From: Pseudomonas sp. Irchel s3b2
GTDB lineage: Bacteria; Pseudomonadota; Gammaproteobacteria; Pseudomonadales; Pseudomonadaceae
Direction of reading: 5' to 3'
NCBI RefSeq assembly: GCF_900187445.1
Contig: NZ_FYEB01000001.1
Coordinates: 434,001-498,000 of the forward strand
Length of the DNA stretch: 64,000 nt
Below the pieces are notes generated by a model that saw only the letters and a list, made by a program, of their open reading frames with translations, made no database searches and was not told where the DNA came from. This document shows positions 42,088 to 49,938 of the stretch, one piece after another. Positions within the stretch are counted from its first letter, which is position 1. Each line of letters starts with the position of its first letter. Position numbers and translations under genes: made by a program.

Positions 42088-43007
42088 GCTGGGCGCCTGT
42101 AACTATGCGTTGGCCAGAGCAATCCACTCAGTGGATGGGCGAGCTGGGCGCGGCCAAAGATCTGGCAAACGGTGAAATGGTAAGTACGGCGTTGCGCTTG
42201 GCCGAGCTTGACGGGTTGGCCACCACCTCACCTGGGCCGGTAGGTGCTGCCGCTCAGAACGCGGTCGCAGCCGGACGAGCTGCATTATCGGATGCCTTGG
42301 GTGAGGTACCGGCTTGCCTGGTGGTCACTCCGTTTCAAAGCGGTGTCGGGCAGGGCAGCGGGAATCAGCGGTATCTCTCCGCCCCCAATCTGCTCCGACA
42401 CTTGAGCACCAAGCTCAAGGATACCCACGACGCGGCACGGCCAACGGGCCAGCAATACGCCCTAGTGATTTTGTTCCTGGGCATGCGCTATGACCAGTTC
42501 GCCGCTACCTTGTCGCGCTTCAACGCGCTGTTACCAATTCCGGATCTGCAGCGGGCTGAGCGTCGAGCTCAACGGCTGTTCGATCTGGAGACGGAAAAGT
42601 GGGTATTGCCGTCCGCCGGCATGCGCCCCAGTTGGGGGCAGATGCCTCTGCAGCGCTGCACCGTGACCAAGGCAGCGGGGCAGGCTTTAGCAGGCCAGCT
42701 GTCTGCTCTGGAAGGCTATATGGCAGACAGTTCGCCCATGGCCGAATTGGCCGCGCTGGCACAGCGCAAGGCGACGCAGGCGCAAGCTCGTGATCAGAAG
42801 CTGGCCGAGCTGCAGGCGCTTCTGGCCGACAATCCAGCCGACACCACCATCCTGTGCCGGCAGATCGGCCCGGGTGACCTCAACGAGCTGAGCGCGCAGA
42901 TGCTCGAGGGCCAAGCCCCGGGCCATGAATGGGGCGTGTCTGCCGGTGTGGTGCTGGTCGGTTCGCTCAAAGGGTTGAGTTTTGTGCGGGAGTTGGTGGG
43001 CCTATGA
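42084..43007 (+). CDS. Unrecognised tail-region protein, 307 residues
   Basis: The protein begins MSWAPVTMRWPEQSTQWMGE and contains LGEVPACLVVTPFQSGVGQG, YALVILFLGMRYDQFAATLS, and an Ala/Gln/Lys-rich helical C-terminal region (LAQRKATQAQARDQKLAELQ). The end, WGVSAGVVLVGSLKGLSFV, is mildly hydrophobic. No family is recognised. Overlaps on both sides place it in the baseplate operon, so a structural or assembly role is likely. Confidence 0.6.
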   Translation: MSWAPVTMRWPEQSTQWMGELGAAKDLANGEMVSTALRLAELDGLATTSPGPVGAAAQNAVAAGRAALSDALGEVPACLVVTPFQSGVGQGSGNQRYLSAPNLLRHLSTKLKDTHDAARPTGQQYALVILFLGMRYDQFAATLSRFNALLPIPDLQRAERRAQRLFDLETEKWVLPSAGMRPSWGQMPLQRCTVTKAAGQALAGQLSALEGYMADSSPMAELAALAQRKATQAQARDQKLAELQALLADNPADTTILCRQIGPGDLNELSAQMLEGQAPGHEWGVSAGVVLVGSLKGLSFVRELVGL

Positions 43008-43552
43008 CCTTGTTACTCGACGGTGCAAAGGTGCAAGGCACTAACCAGAAAGTTACCGCCAGCCTGCGCATTGAAAGCGATGACCTCTCTGGGCAAACCA
43101 GCAACAGCGACACCGCACACAAAGGGTTCAAGCCCAAAACGCTCACCGTCTCCCTGTTGATTCGCTTTCGTGATGAGTCGCAGCTGCGCGACCTGATGCG
43201 TCTGGCGGAAGCCACCGAGTCAGGTGGACAGCTCAAGACGTACCGGATCGTCAACGACACTGCTGCAGCGTTTGGCGTTCGTCAGGTGCAATTTTCGGAT
43301 GGAGTCAGTGCGCGTGAAGACGACGTGCTTTGCGCCTGGCGGATTCAGTTCACTTTGGCAGAGAAGCTTTCCAACCCCGAGCGAGTCGAAACGCGCCGCG
43401 CCGGCAAAGCCGTGGCCCAACAATCCGCACCCGGGCAGGCCGTGGCGACTGCCGGGGCCGGTGGCGCCGATTCCACCGAACAGCCCACGGCGCTGACCGG
43501 CTTTGAAGCCACCCTGAAAAAACTGGACTCCTACCTGGGGAACAGCTCATGA
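43004..43552 (+). CDS. Baseplate complex protein
   Basis: A 182-residue protein starting MTLLLDGAKVQGTNQKVTAS, with LRIESDDLSGQTSNSD and YRIVNDTAAAFGVRQVQFSD. It resembles proteins annotated as baseplate complex components in VHML-like phages, with a LysM/hub-adjacent location. The C-terminus is Ala/Gly-rich and probably flexible. ATG 43004 overlaps the previous gene by four bases. Confidence 0.7.
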   Translation: MTLLLDGAKVQGTNQKVTASLRIESDDLSGQTSNSDTAHKGFKPKTLTVSLLIRFRDESQLRDLMRLAEATESGGQLKTYRIVNDTAAAFGVRQVQFSDGVSAREDDVLCAWRIQFTLAEKLSNPERVETRRAGKAVAQQSAPGQAVATAGAGGADSTEQPTALTGFEATLKKLDSYLGNSS

Positions 43553-44259
43553 GCATGAAGCTGCACAAGGTGCTGACGATCGGTGGGATTCCATACGTCC
43601 TGGTAAAGGATGACGTTCGCCTGGAGATCAAAAGTCCCGGGCGTGCGACGTTCACCATCCAGGCGCTGGGACCGGTGAAAGGCTTGGCGACGCTCGATGT
43701 TGGCTATAACGACAGCCCCCTGCAGCGCCACTTCATCGGCTACGTGGAGCGCTGTACCTCCGCCAACAAAGTCGAACAGGTGCTGTATTGCCGGGAGCTT
43801 GCAGCAATCCTGGCCAACCCACTGCCGTTGAACCTGCGCCATGCGGATCTGCCCACCGTCCTGGGCGAGATCAGCGCAAAAACCGGGCTGAGCTTTCGGA
43901 TACCGGACAAGGCCTATGCAAAGGTGAAAGCCCCGTTTTTCTACAGCCTGGCCGCCGGGTATCAGGCGATGGATAGCTTGGCGAAGGTGTACGGCATTCC
44001 CGACTTTATCTGGCAGCAGCAAGGCGATGGCGAGGTGTTCGCCGGCAGCTGGGCCGATAGCTTTTTCGGCAGCCGATCGCCGCTGCAACTGCCGATCGAG
44101 CTCTTCAACGATTACCAGGGCAACCAGAGCGCGATGATTGCAGCGCTGCCTGGACTACGACCTGGTGCAACTATCAACCAAGGCGAGCGGATCACCCATG
44201 TGACCCTTACCGGTAATCAAATGGTGATCCGATGGAAGACGCAATTAGACGCAGCGTAG
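43549..44259 (+). CDS. Baseplate hub-type protein (gpD-like position)
   Basis: A 236-residue protein (MSMKLHKVLTIGGIPYVLVK, KSPGRATFTIQALGPVKGLA) in the position of the hub before the spike. A duplicated beta-barrel hub fold is suggested by the regular strands, but it is shorter than P2 D (about 387). The last 28 bases overlap the spike gene. The hub role is inferred from context. Confidence 0.65.
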   Translation: MSMKLHKVLTIGGIPYVLVKDDVRLEIKSPGRATFTIQALGPVKGLATLDVGYNDSPLQRHFIGYVERCTSANKVEQVLYCRELAAILANPLPLNLRHADLPTVLGEISAKTGLSFRIPDKAYAKVKAPFFYSLAAGYQAMDSLAKVYGIPDFIWQQQGDGEVFAGSWADSFFGSRSPLQLPIELFNDYQGNQSAMIAALPGLRPGATINQGERITHVTLTGNQMVIRWKTQLDAA

Positions 44260-45209
44260 AGCGGCAGTTTCCCGAGCTTACGGGCGGTTACCACCTGCCG
44301 CGCTTCGCTCGTGTCGTTGGTGTGGCCGATGCCCCAGCAGGCGCGGGGATCTGCGACGATTTCCGTCCACGATTCGCCGTGGACATCGAGGTATTGGGCC
44401 CCGACGGCGAACCAGATCCTGAATTGCCACCGTTGGCCGGTGTACCGCTGCCCATGCCCATCGGTGGTGATGAAATGGGCTTTTTCGCCTTTCCCGAGGA
44501 AGGCACCACCGTGGTGGTCTGCTTTGCTTATGGCTTACCGCACAAGCCGTACATCCAGACGATCCTGCCGCACGGCCTGAGCCTGCCCCGGGTTCCCAAG
44601 GGCGACCAGGTGTGGCAGCACAGCGAAGCGAGTCAGCAGCGCGTCGATGCTGACGGCAACTGGCTACGCCAGACTGACGGCAAGATCCAGGACAAGGCGA
44701 TCGAGCGCGAAGTCGAAGTCCTGGATAACACCGAGCGCTTCCAGACCCACGCCAGGATGGTAGACGATCATTCGACCGAATCAGTGGGGGGGATCAAGAA
44801 GATCGAAGCGCTGGGCGCGCTCAAGCTGCTGTCGGGTGGCTCCGCGACGCTAGCGGCTGTTGACGATCTGCACCAGGCCACCGGCCGCGATTTCAACCTG
44901 GTGGTTGGGCAGAAGCACAATGCAATGGTGGGTGGCGATATGAAGGAACGGATCGAAGGTATGCGCAAGAGCGTGGCGGGGGCCGGCCAGTGGCTGGAGT
45001 CGCCGAAAAACTGGATCGGTTCCGAGAGCGTGAACTTGTTTCAGGTGGTGTGTGATTTGCTCGACCTGGTGCAGCAGATGAATACGCAGTTGGCAGCCCA
45101 CACTCATGTTCCGGGGCCAATGCCCAGTCCTACAGACGCTGCGGCATTTACGGAAAATGCAGCGAAAGCCATCCTGCAGGGGACACAGCTAAAAGCCGTC
45201 ACCGTTTAA
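44232..45209 (+). CDS. Baseplate spike protein (gpV-like)
   Basis: A 325-residue protein with an N-terminal OB-fold-like domain (FARVVGVADAPAGAGICDDF, FAVDIEVLGPDGEPD, GFFAFPEEGTTVVVCFAYGL, PHKPYIQTIL) as in V/gp5-type spikes. The later part is repetitive beta (GGSATLAAVDDLHQATGRDF). It punctures the outer membrane. It is the last virion gene; the sequence after it becomes visibly richer in A+T. Confidence 0.8.
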   Translation: MEDAIRRSVERQFPELTGGYHLPRFARVVGVADAPAGAGICDDFRPRFAVDIEVLGPDGEPDPELPPLAGVPLPMPIGGDEMGFFAFPEEGTTVVVCFAYGLPHKPYIQTILPHGLSLPRVPKGDQVWQHSEASQQRVDADGNWLRQTDGKIQDKAIEREVEVLDNTERFQTHARMVDDHSTESVGGIKKIEALGALKLLSGGSATLAAVDDLHQATGRDFNLVVGQKHNAMVGGDMKERIEGMRKSVAGAGQWLESPKNWIGSESVNLFQVVCDLLDLVQQMNTQLAAHTHVPGPMPSPTDAAAFTENAAKAILQGTQLKAVTV

Positions 45210-45361
45210 CGGATACATTCCAGACGAAGAAAACACGCCAATTTGCGGGGTATTTGGCACTGGATATGGGATCTAACACCCGTATTTACTCACAATGCCA
45301 AACACGCCGCTAAGCGGTGCCAAATCCACCGCCTCCTTACAACGAGACAGAAAGTTTCTAC

Positions 45362-45988
45362 CTATAAGTTCTGAGGGGTAGCGAGCTGTTCGAATTCGTC
45401 GATAAGCAAATGTATTTGTGTACTAGGATTAGGATCGCCGCTTTTTAGTACATCTGCCATTACTCGAGGGGCGTTTTTTCGAGCTTCGTTAAATGGGGCA
45501 CCTAGAAGCTTTTTGAAATAGCCTGCTGCTCCGGATTTTTGGTAATTTTCCATCCCAGGCTTCTCCTTCAGATCTATCGATACAAGGTCGCCGGGGGAGT
45601 TTCTACCTGCACGCGCAAATGGTTTGCGCGAATACCCAAAGTGCAACAGTAGCCAAAACTCAAAGCATGGATATGAAGCAATTACCGTAATTTTCGGATG
45701 TTTGCCAGCTAACCGCAGGGCATCTTCGAAGCTTTCGTGGCTATCTCTATCAAAAGCGCAAAACACCTTGTCAAATTTATTCTGTCTTTCTATCGCGTGC
45801 TCCACTATTCCTTGTGGGTGCGTAACTCCACAGTGCGCAATTTCAACTTTTGCATTAGCTCGAAAGTGGATCGCCGCATCTTCCAGATACGATTTTCCTG
45901 ACTTTAAATCCTCACACAAGACTAATACCGTCGGTAGTTGTCGGAAGCGTGATTCTTTACGTCTAAACGAATCAGCGGTACGCGCCAT
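45362..45988 (-). CDS. RloB/AbiLii-like TOPRIM-related effector
   Basis: A 208-residue protein of the RloB family (PF13707). The TOPRIM-like acidic residues are visible: Glu26 in VLVLCEDLKSGKSYL and the DRD pair (Asp80, Asp82) in VFCAFDRDSHESFEDAL. The family motif SYPCFEFWLLLHFGYS follows. Paired with the AAA ATPase immediately upstream, it matches the two-gene AbiL plan, in which the RloB partner is the presumed nuclease or toxin. AGGAGG within the last codons of the ATPase gene and a 2-base gap mean tight coupling. Defence activity is inferred from family and location. Confidence 0.85.
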   Translation of the reverse strand: MARTADSFRRKESRFRQLPTVLVLCEDLKSGKSYLEDAAIHFRANAKVEIAHCGVTHPQGIVEHAIERQNKFDKVFCAFDRDSHESFEDALRLAGKHPKITVIASYPCFEFWLLLHFGYSRKPFARAGRNSPGDLVSIDLKEKPGMENYQKSGAAGYFKKLLGAPFNEARKNAPRVMADVLKSGDPNPSTQIHLLIDEFEQLATPQNL

Positions 45989-45990
45989 AC

Positions 45991-47244
45991 TTAGGACCTC
46001 CTGAGTATCGGAAGACCTCGGTATCTACCTTCGTAATAGCGTTTCTCAACATCCTCGCTATCCCTTCCTTGGAAGTCATGTACAGAAAACAACGTCGTAG
46101 CTCCGTAAGCGTCCCTCTCTGTAAGCCAAAATTGGTCTCGGCGAAGCATTTTCGTGTTCATGAGGTGTGTGTCATGAGTTGTAAAGATAAGTTGCGTACA
46201 TGTGCCACTATCGATATGGCTTTCTACCAAGTTCTCCACGATTTTTGGGTGTAGACTACTGTCTAATTCATCTACAACAACAACCCCTTCGCCTTCCACA
46301 CTACTGAGAAGAGTCCACGGCAACCAAAAGCCCATCAGGTTTTGTGTGCCGCCTGACTCTTCTTCGTAGTCAAATTCAGCTTCGCCAAGTAGGGTGGTGT
46401 GCGTTAATATCGTTTTAACTGACTGGGTCGCTTTCACGTGTTCTAAAAATTTAGTCGGTGTTTTGACTTTGAAAGCTTCTGTAGCTAAATTTTCGAAACG
46501 TATATCGGTTACAGGAACATCAACTTGTTGTAAAAAGTTTTTCAAATTGTCTTTGTAGCTCTGGTTGTGCATGAGCATCGACCTGGACAAAACTCCCCAG
46601 TTGCTCATTCCATCCTGTGCGATGCACACAGCTGAAGACCTAAACCACTTGAATGGGATCCTCAATTGATTCAAGTCTTCGCTACTATTCGCCACTGCTT
46701 GAGCTAGAAATAGCGACTTAGGGCTCGTGAGGTTTTTCCACGCGATGTGGACAACATCCCCACCCTCAAGCGCGCCTCCTAGAATGTATTTTTCACCTGT
46801 CGTCTCACTGTAGGTTCGAGAATATAAAAGCGTCTCTTTACCTCTTGGATAACTTATCAGTGTTTCTTCATGGATGCGATCGCTCGTAGCTGCCAGAATG
46901 AACTGATAGCGCATCCCATTAGCAATAAAGTGATATTCAAACCAACTAGGCTCGGCTCTTAGTTCAGGGTCAAACCGAAACGCGTGTAATGGTAGCGCTT
47001 CCCTCTCAACCATGGCGGGGTTAAAGAGGCTACAAACCATATTCATAGCCGAAACTAGACTGGATTTTCCCGACGCGTTTGGGCCGTAGATAGCAGCGAC
47101 CTTAAGCAAATTAGGGAGGTCTTCCCCAAGTACTTTTGGTTTGAAGACGTTCCGTTTTTTCCCAAGTCTCGGAGCCGCGACCATTGAAAGGGTCTGCCTA
47201 CCACGGAACGACTTGAAATTTCGCACCGAAAATTCGATCAACAT
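45991..47244 (-). CDS. AAA/ABC-type ATPase, RloA/AbiLi-like
   Basis: A 417-residue ATPase of the AAA_15/OLD-like group: MLIEFSVRNFKSFRGRQTLS at the start, Walker A GPNASGKS (54-61), Walker B VVVVDELDSS (Asp325, Glu326) and an H-loop FTTHDTHLM (His357). There is no C-terminal TOPRIM domain, which distinguishes it from OLD nucleases; the partner RloB-like protein supplies a TOPRIM-like fold. It would sense infection and release or activate the effector. It has its own promoter area at 47245-47808. Confidence 0.85.
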   Translation of the reverse strand: MLIEFSVRNFKSFRGRQTLSMVAAPRLGKKRNVFKPKVLGEDLPNLLKVAAIYGPNASGKSSLVSAMNMVCSLFNPAMVEREALPLHAFRFDPELRAEPSWFEYHFIANGMRYQFILAATSDRIHEETLISYPRGKETLLYSRTYSETTGEKYILGGALEGGDVVHIAWKNLTSPKSLFLAQAVANSSEDLNQLRIPFKWFRSSAVCIAQDGMSNWGVLSRSMLMHNQSYKDNLKNFLQQVDVPVTDIRFENLATEAFKVKTPTKFLEHVKATQSVKTILTHTTLLGEAEFDYEEESGGTQNLMGFWLPWTLLSSVEGEGVVVVDELDSSLHPKIVENLVESHIDSGTCTQLIFTTHDTHLMNTKMLRRDQFWLTERDAYGATTLFSVHDFQGRDSEDVEKRYYEGRYRGLPILRRS

Positions 47245-47808
47245 GTAGAAAACCTGCAGCTAGATAAGGCTTGATGGACAAATATAGCCTTTTTTCCCTT
47301 CCAGCTGCAGATTTTTCGTCGTTAGTTGAAAGTGAGACCTTGATGGCAGTTTGGTGCGCATCAGTGACAAGGCGAGTGAATGACGATCATCAAAAATAGG
47401 GACCACAAGAAAAAACAACTGAAAAAAGCACTTATCCCCCTCCCGCCGACGGGCTTCGCGTCCGTTTTTTGTGCAAATTCCGATGTAGTGCAAACGAACC
47501 TGCGGCCCCTGCGCACCCTGGGGCTCCGCAGGCGATCGGCCATTTCACAGAGTGCAAAGTTTTGAAGAGAAATGCAGCGCGGTTGCACAGCGGCACGCGG
47601 GGCGGTCATGGAAGGGGTAGCGCTCGACCCTTAGGTTTCATTGGGCGAAAACTTTAAAAACGTGGGTTTCCGCGTGTTTTCAAAAACGCGCACGTTCTTT
47701 TTGAGACGATTATTGACTGCGTACGGCGAGAGGCTGAATTCCCGGCAAGCCATAGATGGCGGGAGCTGGGGAGGGTTTGATGGATTTCATTTCGCGAAAC
47801 AGCCTTTT
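47245..47808. other. 564-bp noncoding region upstream of the AAA/RloB pair
   Basis: No convincing gene is seen. It contains a GC-rich imperfect hairpin (CCTGCGGCCCC at 47499 with GGGG-CT-CCGCAGG ending at 47532), three GTGCAAA copies between 47471 and 47560, and a terminator-like structure near 47653-47700. It must hold the promoter of the ATPase gene. A small RNA is possible but not supported by any recognised family. Confidence 0.4.
47653..47700 (-). terminator. Putative terminator of the 156-residue gene
   Basis: Read leftward, CGCGTTTTTGAAAACACGCG lies inside an outer ACGTG/CACGT pairing and is followed by TTTTTAAAGTTTT. It sits about 110 bases after the stop of the 47809-48279 gene. Confidence 0.45.
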
Positions 47809-48279
47809 TTATGGGCGTTGTTCAACAGGGTCCTCATCACTCTCGACATCTACGAAAATGGTCCTGTCATGGACGACCTGGTTGACGGCCTCGAGGAGGA
47901 AGCTCTCCAAGCCGAGTTTTTGGAAGTTTCGGAATGCCATGTTGATGTAGCGAGACGCTTCGTCACGAGCATCAAGGTTCACATGTGAATCTTTACGGCT
48001 GTCCATGTGTTTGATGGCGTTTTTTGATGCATAGACGAATTTGAAGGCTTCTTTTTCATCGTACGCGATGTTCATTTTCTTGAGCGCTTGTCTGGCCCAC
48101 TCTTTTAGCTCATCGGTGTGCGAAGGCGTGCCGCCATAGCGACATTGCTTGCCAGAAATTTCTTCTGCGGCTGCAGCCAGGTGCATAGCGGAATAGTGGT
48201 TGAGGTCGTGAACCCACAGAGTGGCCGCGGTATTCAGATACTCGATTGCAATGACGAGCTTGTGGGTTTCATTACTCAC
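47809..48279 (-). CDS. Unknown small protein in the prophage cargo region, 156 residues
   Basis: A helical protein (MSNETHKLVIAIEYLNTAAT, HYSAMHLAAAAEEISGK, VYASKNAIKHMDSRKDSH, DEASRYINMAFRNFQKLGL). The pattern of amphipathic helices and scattered His/Arg recalls HEPN-like proteins, but the catalytic R-x4-6-H motif is not present. The GTG start at 48279 has GAGGG just upstream. It lies between the AbiL-type pair and attR, a typical spot for accessory genes. The function is not known. Confidence 0.6.
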   Translation of the reverse strand: MSNETHKLVIAIEYLNTAATLWVHDLNHYSAMHLAAAAEEISGKQCRYGGTPSHTDELKEWARQALKKMNIAYDEKEAFKFVYASKNAIKHMDSRKDSHVNLDARDEASRYINMAFRNFQKLGLESFLLEAVNQVVHDRTIFVDVESDEDPVEQRP

Positions 48280-48394
48280 TAGATTTTCCCTCTGAGTCCC
48301 TTCATCGCGGGATCCGACTTCCTACAAAGCCCCGATGGCATGGAACCGAAAATACATGGCGTATGGCCATTTTCCCAGTACTACGTGGGGAAAA

Positions 48395-48668
48395 GGTAAT
48401 TTAGGTAATGACCATGGGGAACCGGGCTGGAGCCCTTGTATTGCGTGGCTTTGAGCAATTACCTGAGAAGGTAATTTAGGGTAATTGAAAAGGTAATTTT
48501 TTTGTAAGTCGCTGATTTTAAAGGGTTTTTTAAGGTCGGGATCTAACCCTATCAAAAGGTAATCTGATTACTAGAAAATTACCCTATTATTACCTTTAAC
48601 AATATGAGCTAACCCATTGATTTCTAAGGCTTCTGGAGGATCTGAAAAATCCAATTACCAAAATTACC
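48395..48668. repeat. Cluster of eleven GGTAAT/ATTACC hexamers next to attR
   Basis: GGTAAT occurs at 48395, 48404, 48470, 48480, 48492 and 48558, and its complement ATTACC at 48458, 48578, 48589, 48654 and 48663. Many copies extend to GGTAATTT or AGGTAATT. Eleven copies in 274 bases is far above chance. No coding frame explains them, and spacing is irregular. They may be protein-binding sites: integrase arm sites, or iterons for the primase-helicase. Confidence 0.8.
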
Positions 48669-48814
48669 TTTTTCCCATGGGTCAACATAAAACGGGGAGG
48701 GGGTAGGGCGGGGCTGGCCAGAAGCGTGAAGCACGAATTCTGAGTAACTGTCACTGAAACTGTCACCAGTCTCGCCTGACGCTACCTCGATACCGCTGGA
48801 GGCCTTGAAAATAG

Positions 48815-48858
48815 TGGAGCGGGTGAAGGGAATCGAACCCTCGTTATCAGCTTGGGAA
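48815..48858 (-). repeat. attR: phage-supplied 3' part of tRNA-Gly(CCC)
   Basis: An exact 44-bp copy of the left repeat at 13134-13177. It restores positions 31-74 of the tRNA, so integration did not inactivate it. Recombination between the two copies would release a circle of about 35.7 kb. Confidence 0.95.
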
Positions 48859-48888
48859 GCTGGAGTAATGCCATTATACGACACCCGC
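48815..48888 (-). tRNA. tRNA-Gly (anticodon CCC)
   Basis: A 74-base tRNA read leftward. The acceptor strands GCGGGTG and CACCCGC pair, the T arm contains GGTTCGATTCC, and the anticodon loop TTCCCAA gives anticodon CCC, decoding GGG. CCA is encoded. It resembles Escherichia coli glyU. Its 3' 44 bases come from the prophage. Transcription now runs into phage DNA rather than toward its original terminator. Confidence 0.95.
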
Positions 48889-48992
48889 TCAGAGCGGCTG
48901 ACTTTGTACCAGATGTGCGCGTGAAAATGAAGTTTTTCTTTGCGCTCGATGGCTTTAGCACGGGTGAAACGAAAGCATCGACCGCGTAGCGG

Positions 48993-49046
48993 TCATTCGC
49001 GGGCAAGCCTCGCTCCTACATGCAGGGCGGGGCTTGCTCGCGATGA
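48993..49046. repeat. REP pair (REPIN-like)
   Basis: TCGCGGGCAAGCCTCGCTCC and, after a short gap, GGGCGGGGCTTGCTCGCGAT form an imperfect inverted repeat of the Pseudomonas REP type. It lies between the tRNA and the end of phaG. Confidence 0.8.
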
Positions 49047-49053
49047 CTCTGTT

Positions 49054-49938
49054 TCAGATTGCCAATGCATGGTGGTCCTGGACGTAGTGGTAACGCGGCC
49101 GGCTTTCGTGTTGCGCCGGTTTCAGGAAGCCCAGCAGTGCATTGCGGCTGTCTCGGCAGGCAGCTTTATGCTCCATGTCGAGAAAGTGGCCGGTGGCCTG
49201 CAGGGTGCTGAAGGTGCTGTGTTGCACGTGGCCGGCGAACAGCTTGGCATCGGCGGCGGCAGTGTACTCATCCCATTCGCCGTTCATGAACAGCACCGGC
49301 ACGTTGATTTTTTTCGCCGCGTTCAGGTAGCACTGACGGTCGCTGTTGAGCACGTCGCTGATGTGAAAATGCATCTGCCCGTATTCATGTTCGGCCAACG
49401 AACTGACATGACGGTAGTTGAAGCGCTTGAACAGCGAAGGCAGGTGTTTGCCGATGGTGCTGTTCACCAAGTCACCGACCCGGCTACCGTCCCGGCTGCC
49501 GAGATAATCGACACCGCGCTCAAGGTAATCGAGCATGTGCTCGTTGACCACTGGCGAGAACGAGCTGATCACAGCCTTTTCGATGCGCCGTGGCTGTTGG
49601 GCGAGGGCGACGAGCGTGGCGGCTCCACCAAAGGAAAACGACAGCACGTGCTCGGCGGCGAAGTGGTCGATCAGCTCAAGGAGGATCTGCCCTTCGATTT
49701 CCTTGGTGAGCATCTTCTCATGCAGGTTGTGGGCCTTGGACTTGCCCGCGTAGGGCTGGTCGTAGCACACCACATTGAACTCTGGGTAAAGGTTTTTCAC
49801 GGTCTGGGCAAACGACGCAGTCGTGGACATCGAGCCGTTGACCAGAATGATGGTCTTCTCTGCGGCGTCTGCGCGATAGAACTCCGTGTAGACCCGATAC
49901 TGACCCTGTATATCCAGCACAGCGATTTCTGGCCTCAT
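49054..49938 (-). CDS. phaG: (R)-3-hydroxyacyl-ACP transacylase/thioesterase PhaG
   Basis: A 294-residue alpha/beta-hydrolase-fold protein almost colinear with Pseudomonas PhaG, which diverts (R)-3-hydroxyacyl groups from fatty acid synthesis to polyhydroxyalkanoate (related to RhlA). N-terminal MRPEIAVLDIQGQYRVYTEF is diagnostic. The triad Ser102 (LSFSFGGA), Asp223 (GEWDEY) and His251 (ATGHFLDME) is intact. The HX4D motif starting at His177 reads HVSSLA, with Ala in place of Asp182. GGAG precedes the ATG at 49938. It is monocistronic. Confidence 0.9.
   Translation of the reverse strand: MRPEIAVLDIQGQYRVYTEFYRADAAEKTIILVNGSMSTTASFAQTVKNLYPEFNVVCYDQPYAGKSKAHNLHEKMLTKEIEGQILLELIDHFAAEHVLSFSFGGAATLVALAQQPRRIEKAVISSFSPVVNEHMLDYLERGVDYLGSRDGSRVGDLVNSTIGKHLPSLFKRFNYRHVSSLAEHEYGQMHFHISDVLNSDRQCYLNAAKKINVPVLFMNGEWDEYTAAADAKLFAGHVQHSTFSTLQATGHFLDMEHKAACRDSRNALLGFLKPAQHESRPRYHYVQDHHALAI

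Larger units (their letters stand above)
13134..48858. mobile_element. P2-type prophage integrated at tRNA-Gly(CCC)
   Basis: About 35.7 kb bounded by exact 44-bp direct repeats, with a tyrosine integrase next to the left repeat. The gene order portal-terminase (leftward) then scaffold, capsid, small terminase, head completion, tail R and S-type genes (rightward) is that of P2 (Q-P-O-N-M-L-R-S). A P2 Ogr-like zinc-finger activator is present. The sheath, tube and several baseplate genes resemble the VHML/VP882-type branch, and replication uses a primase-helicase instead of the P2 rolling-circle protein. All essential virion and lysis genes appear open, so the element may be inducible. Non-virion cargo sits at both ends. 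Confidence 0.95.

Noticed and set aside
45252..45325. ATTTGGCAC / GTGCCAAAT inverted repeat after the spike gene
   Set aside because: Arms are 56 bases apart with no T run, too weak to call a terminator or operator.
47809..48279. HEPN ribonuclease assignment
   Set aside because: The required R-x4-6-H motif was not found, only R-x3-H in SRKDSH.
48395..48668. Hexamer cluster as a CRISPR array
   Set aside because: Repeats are six to eight bases, in both orientations and irregularly spaced; there are no cas genes.
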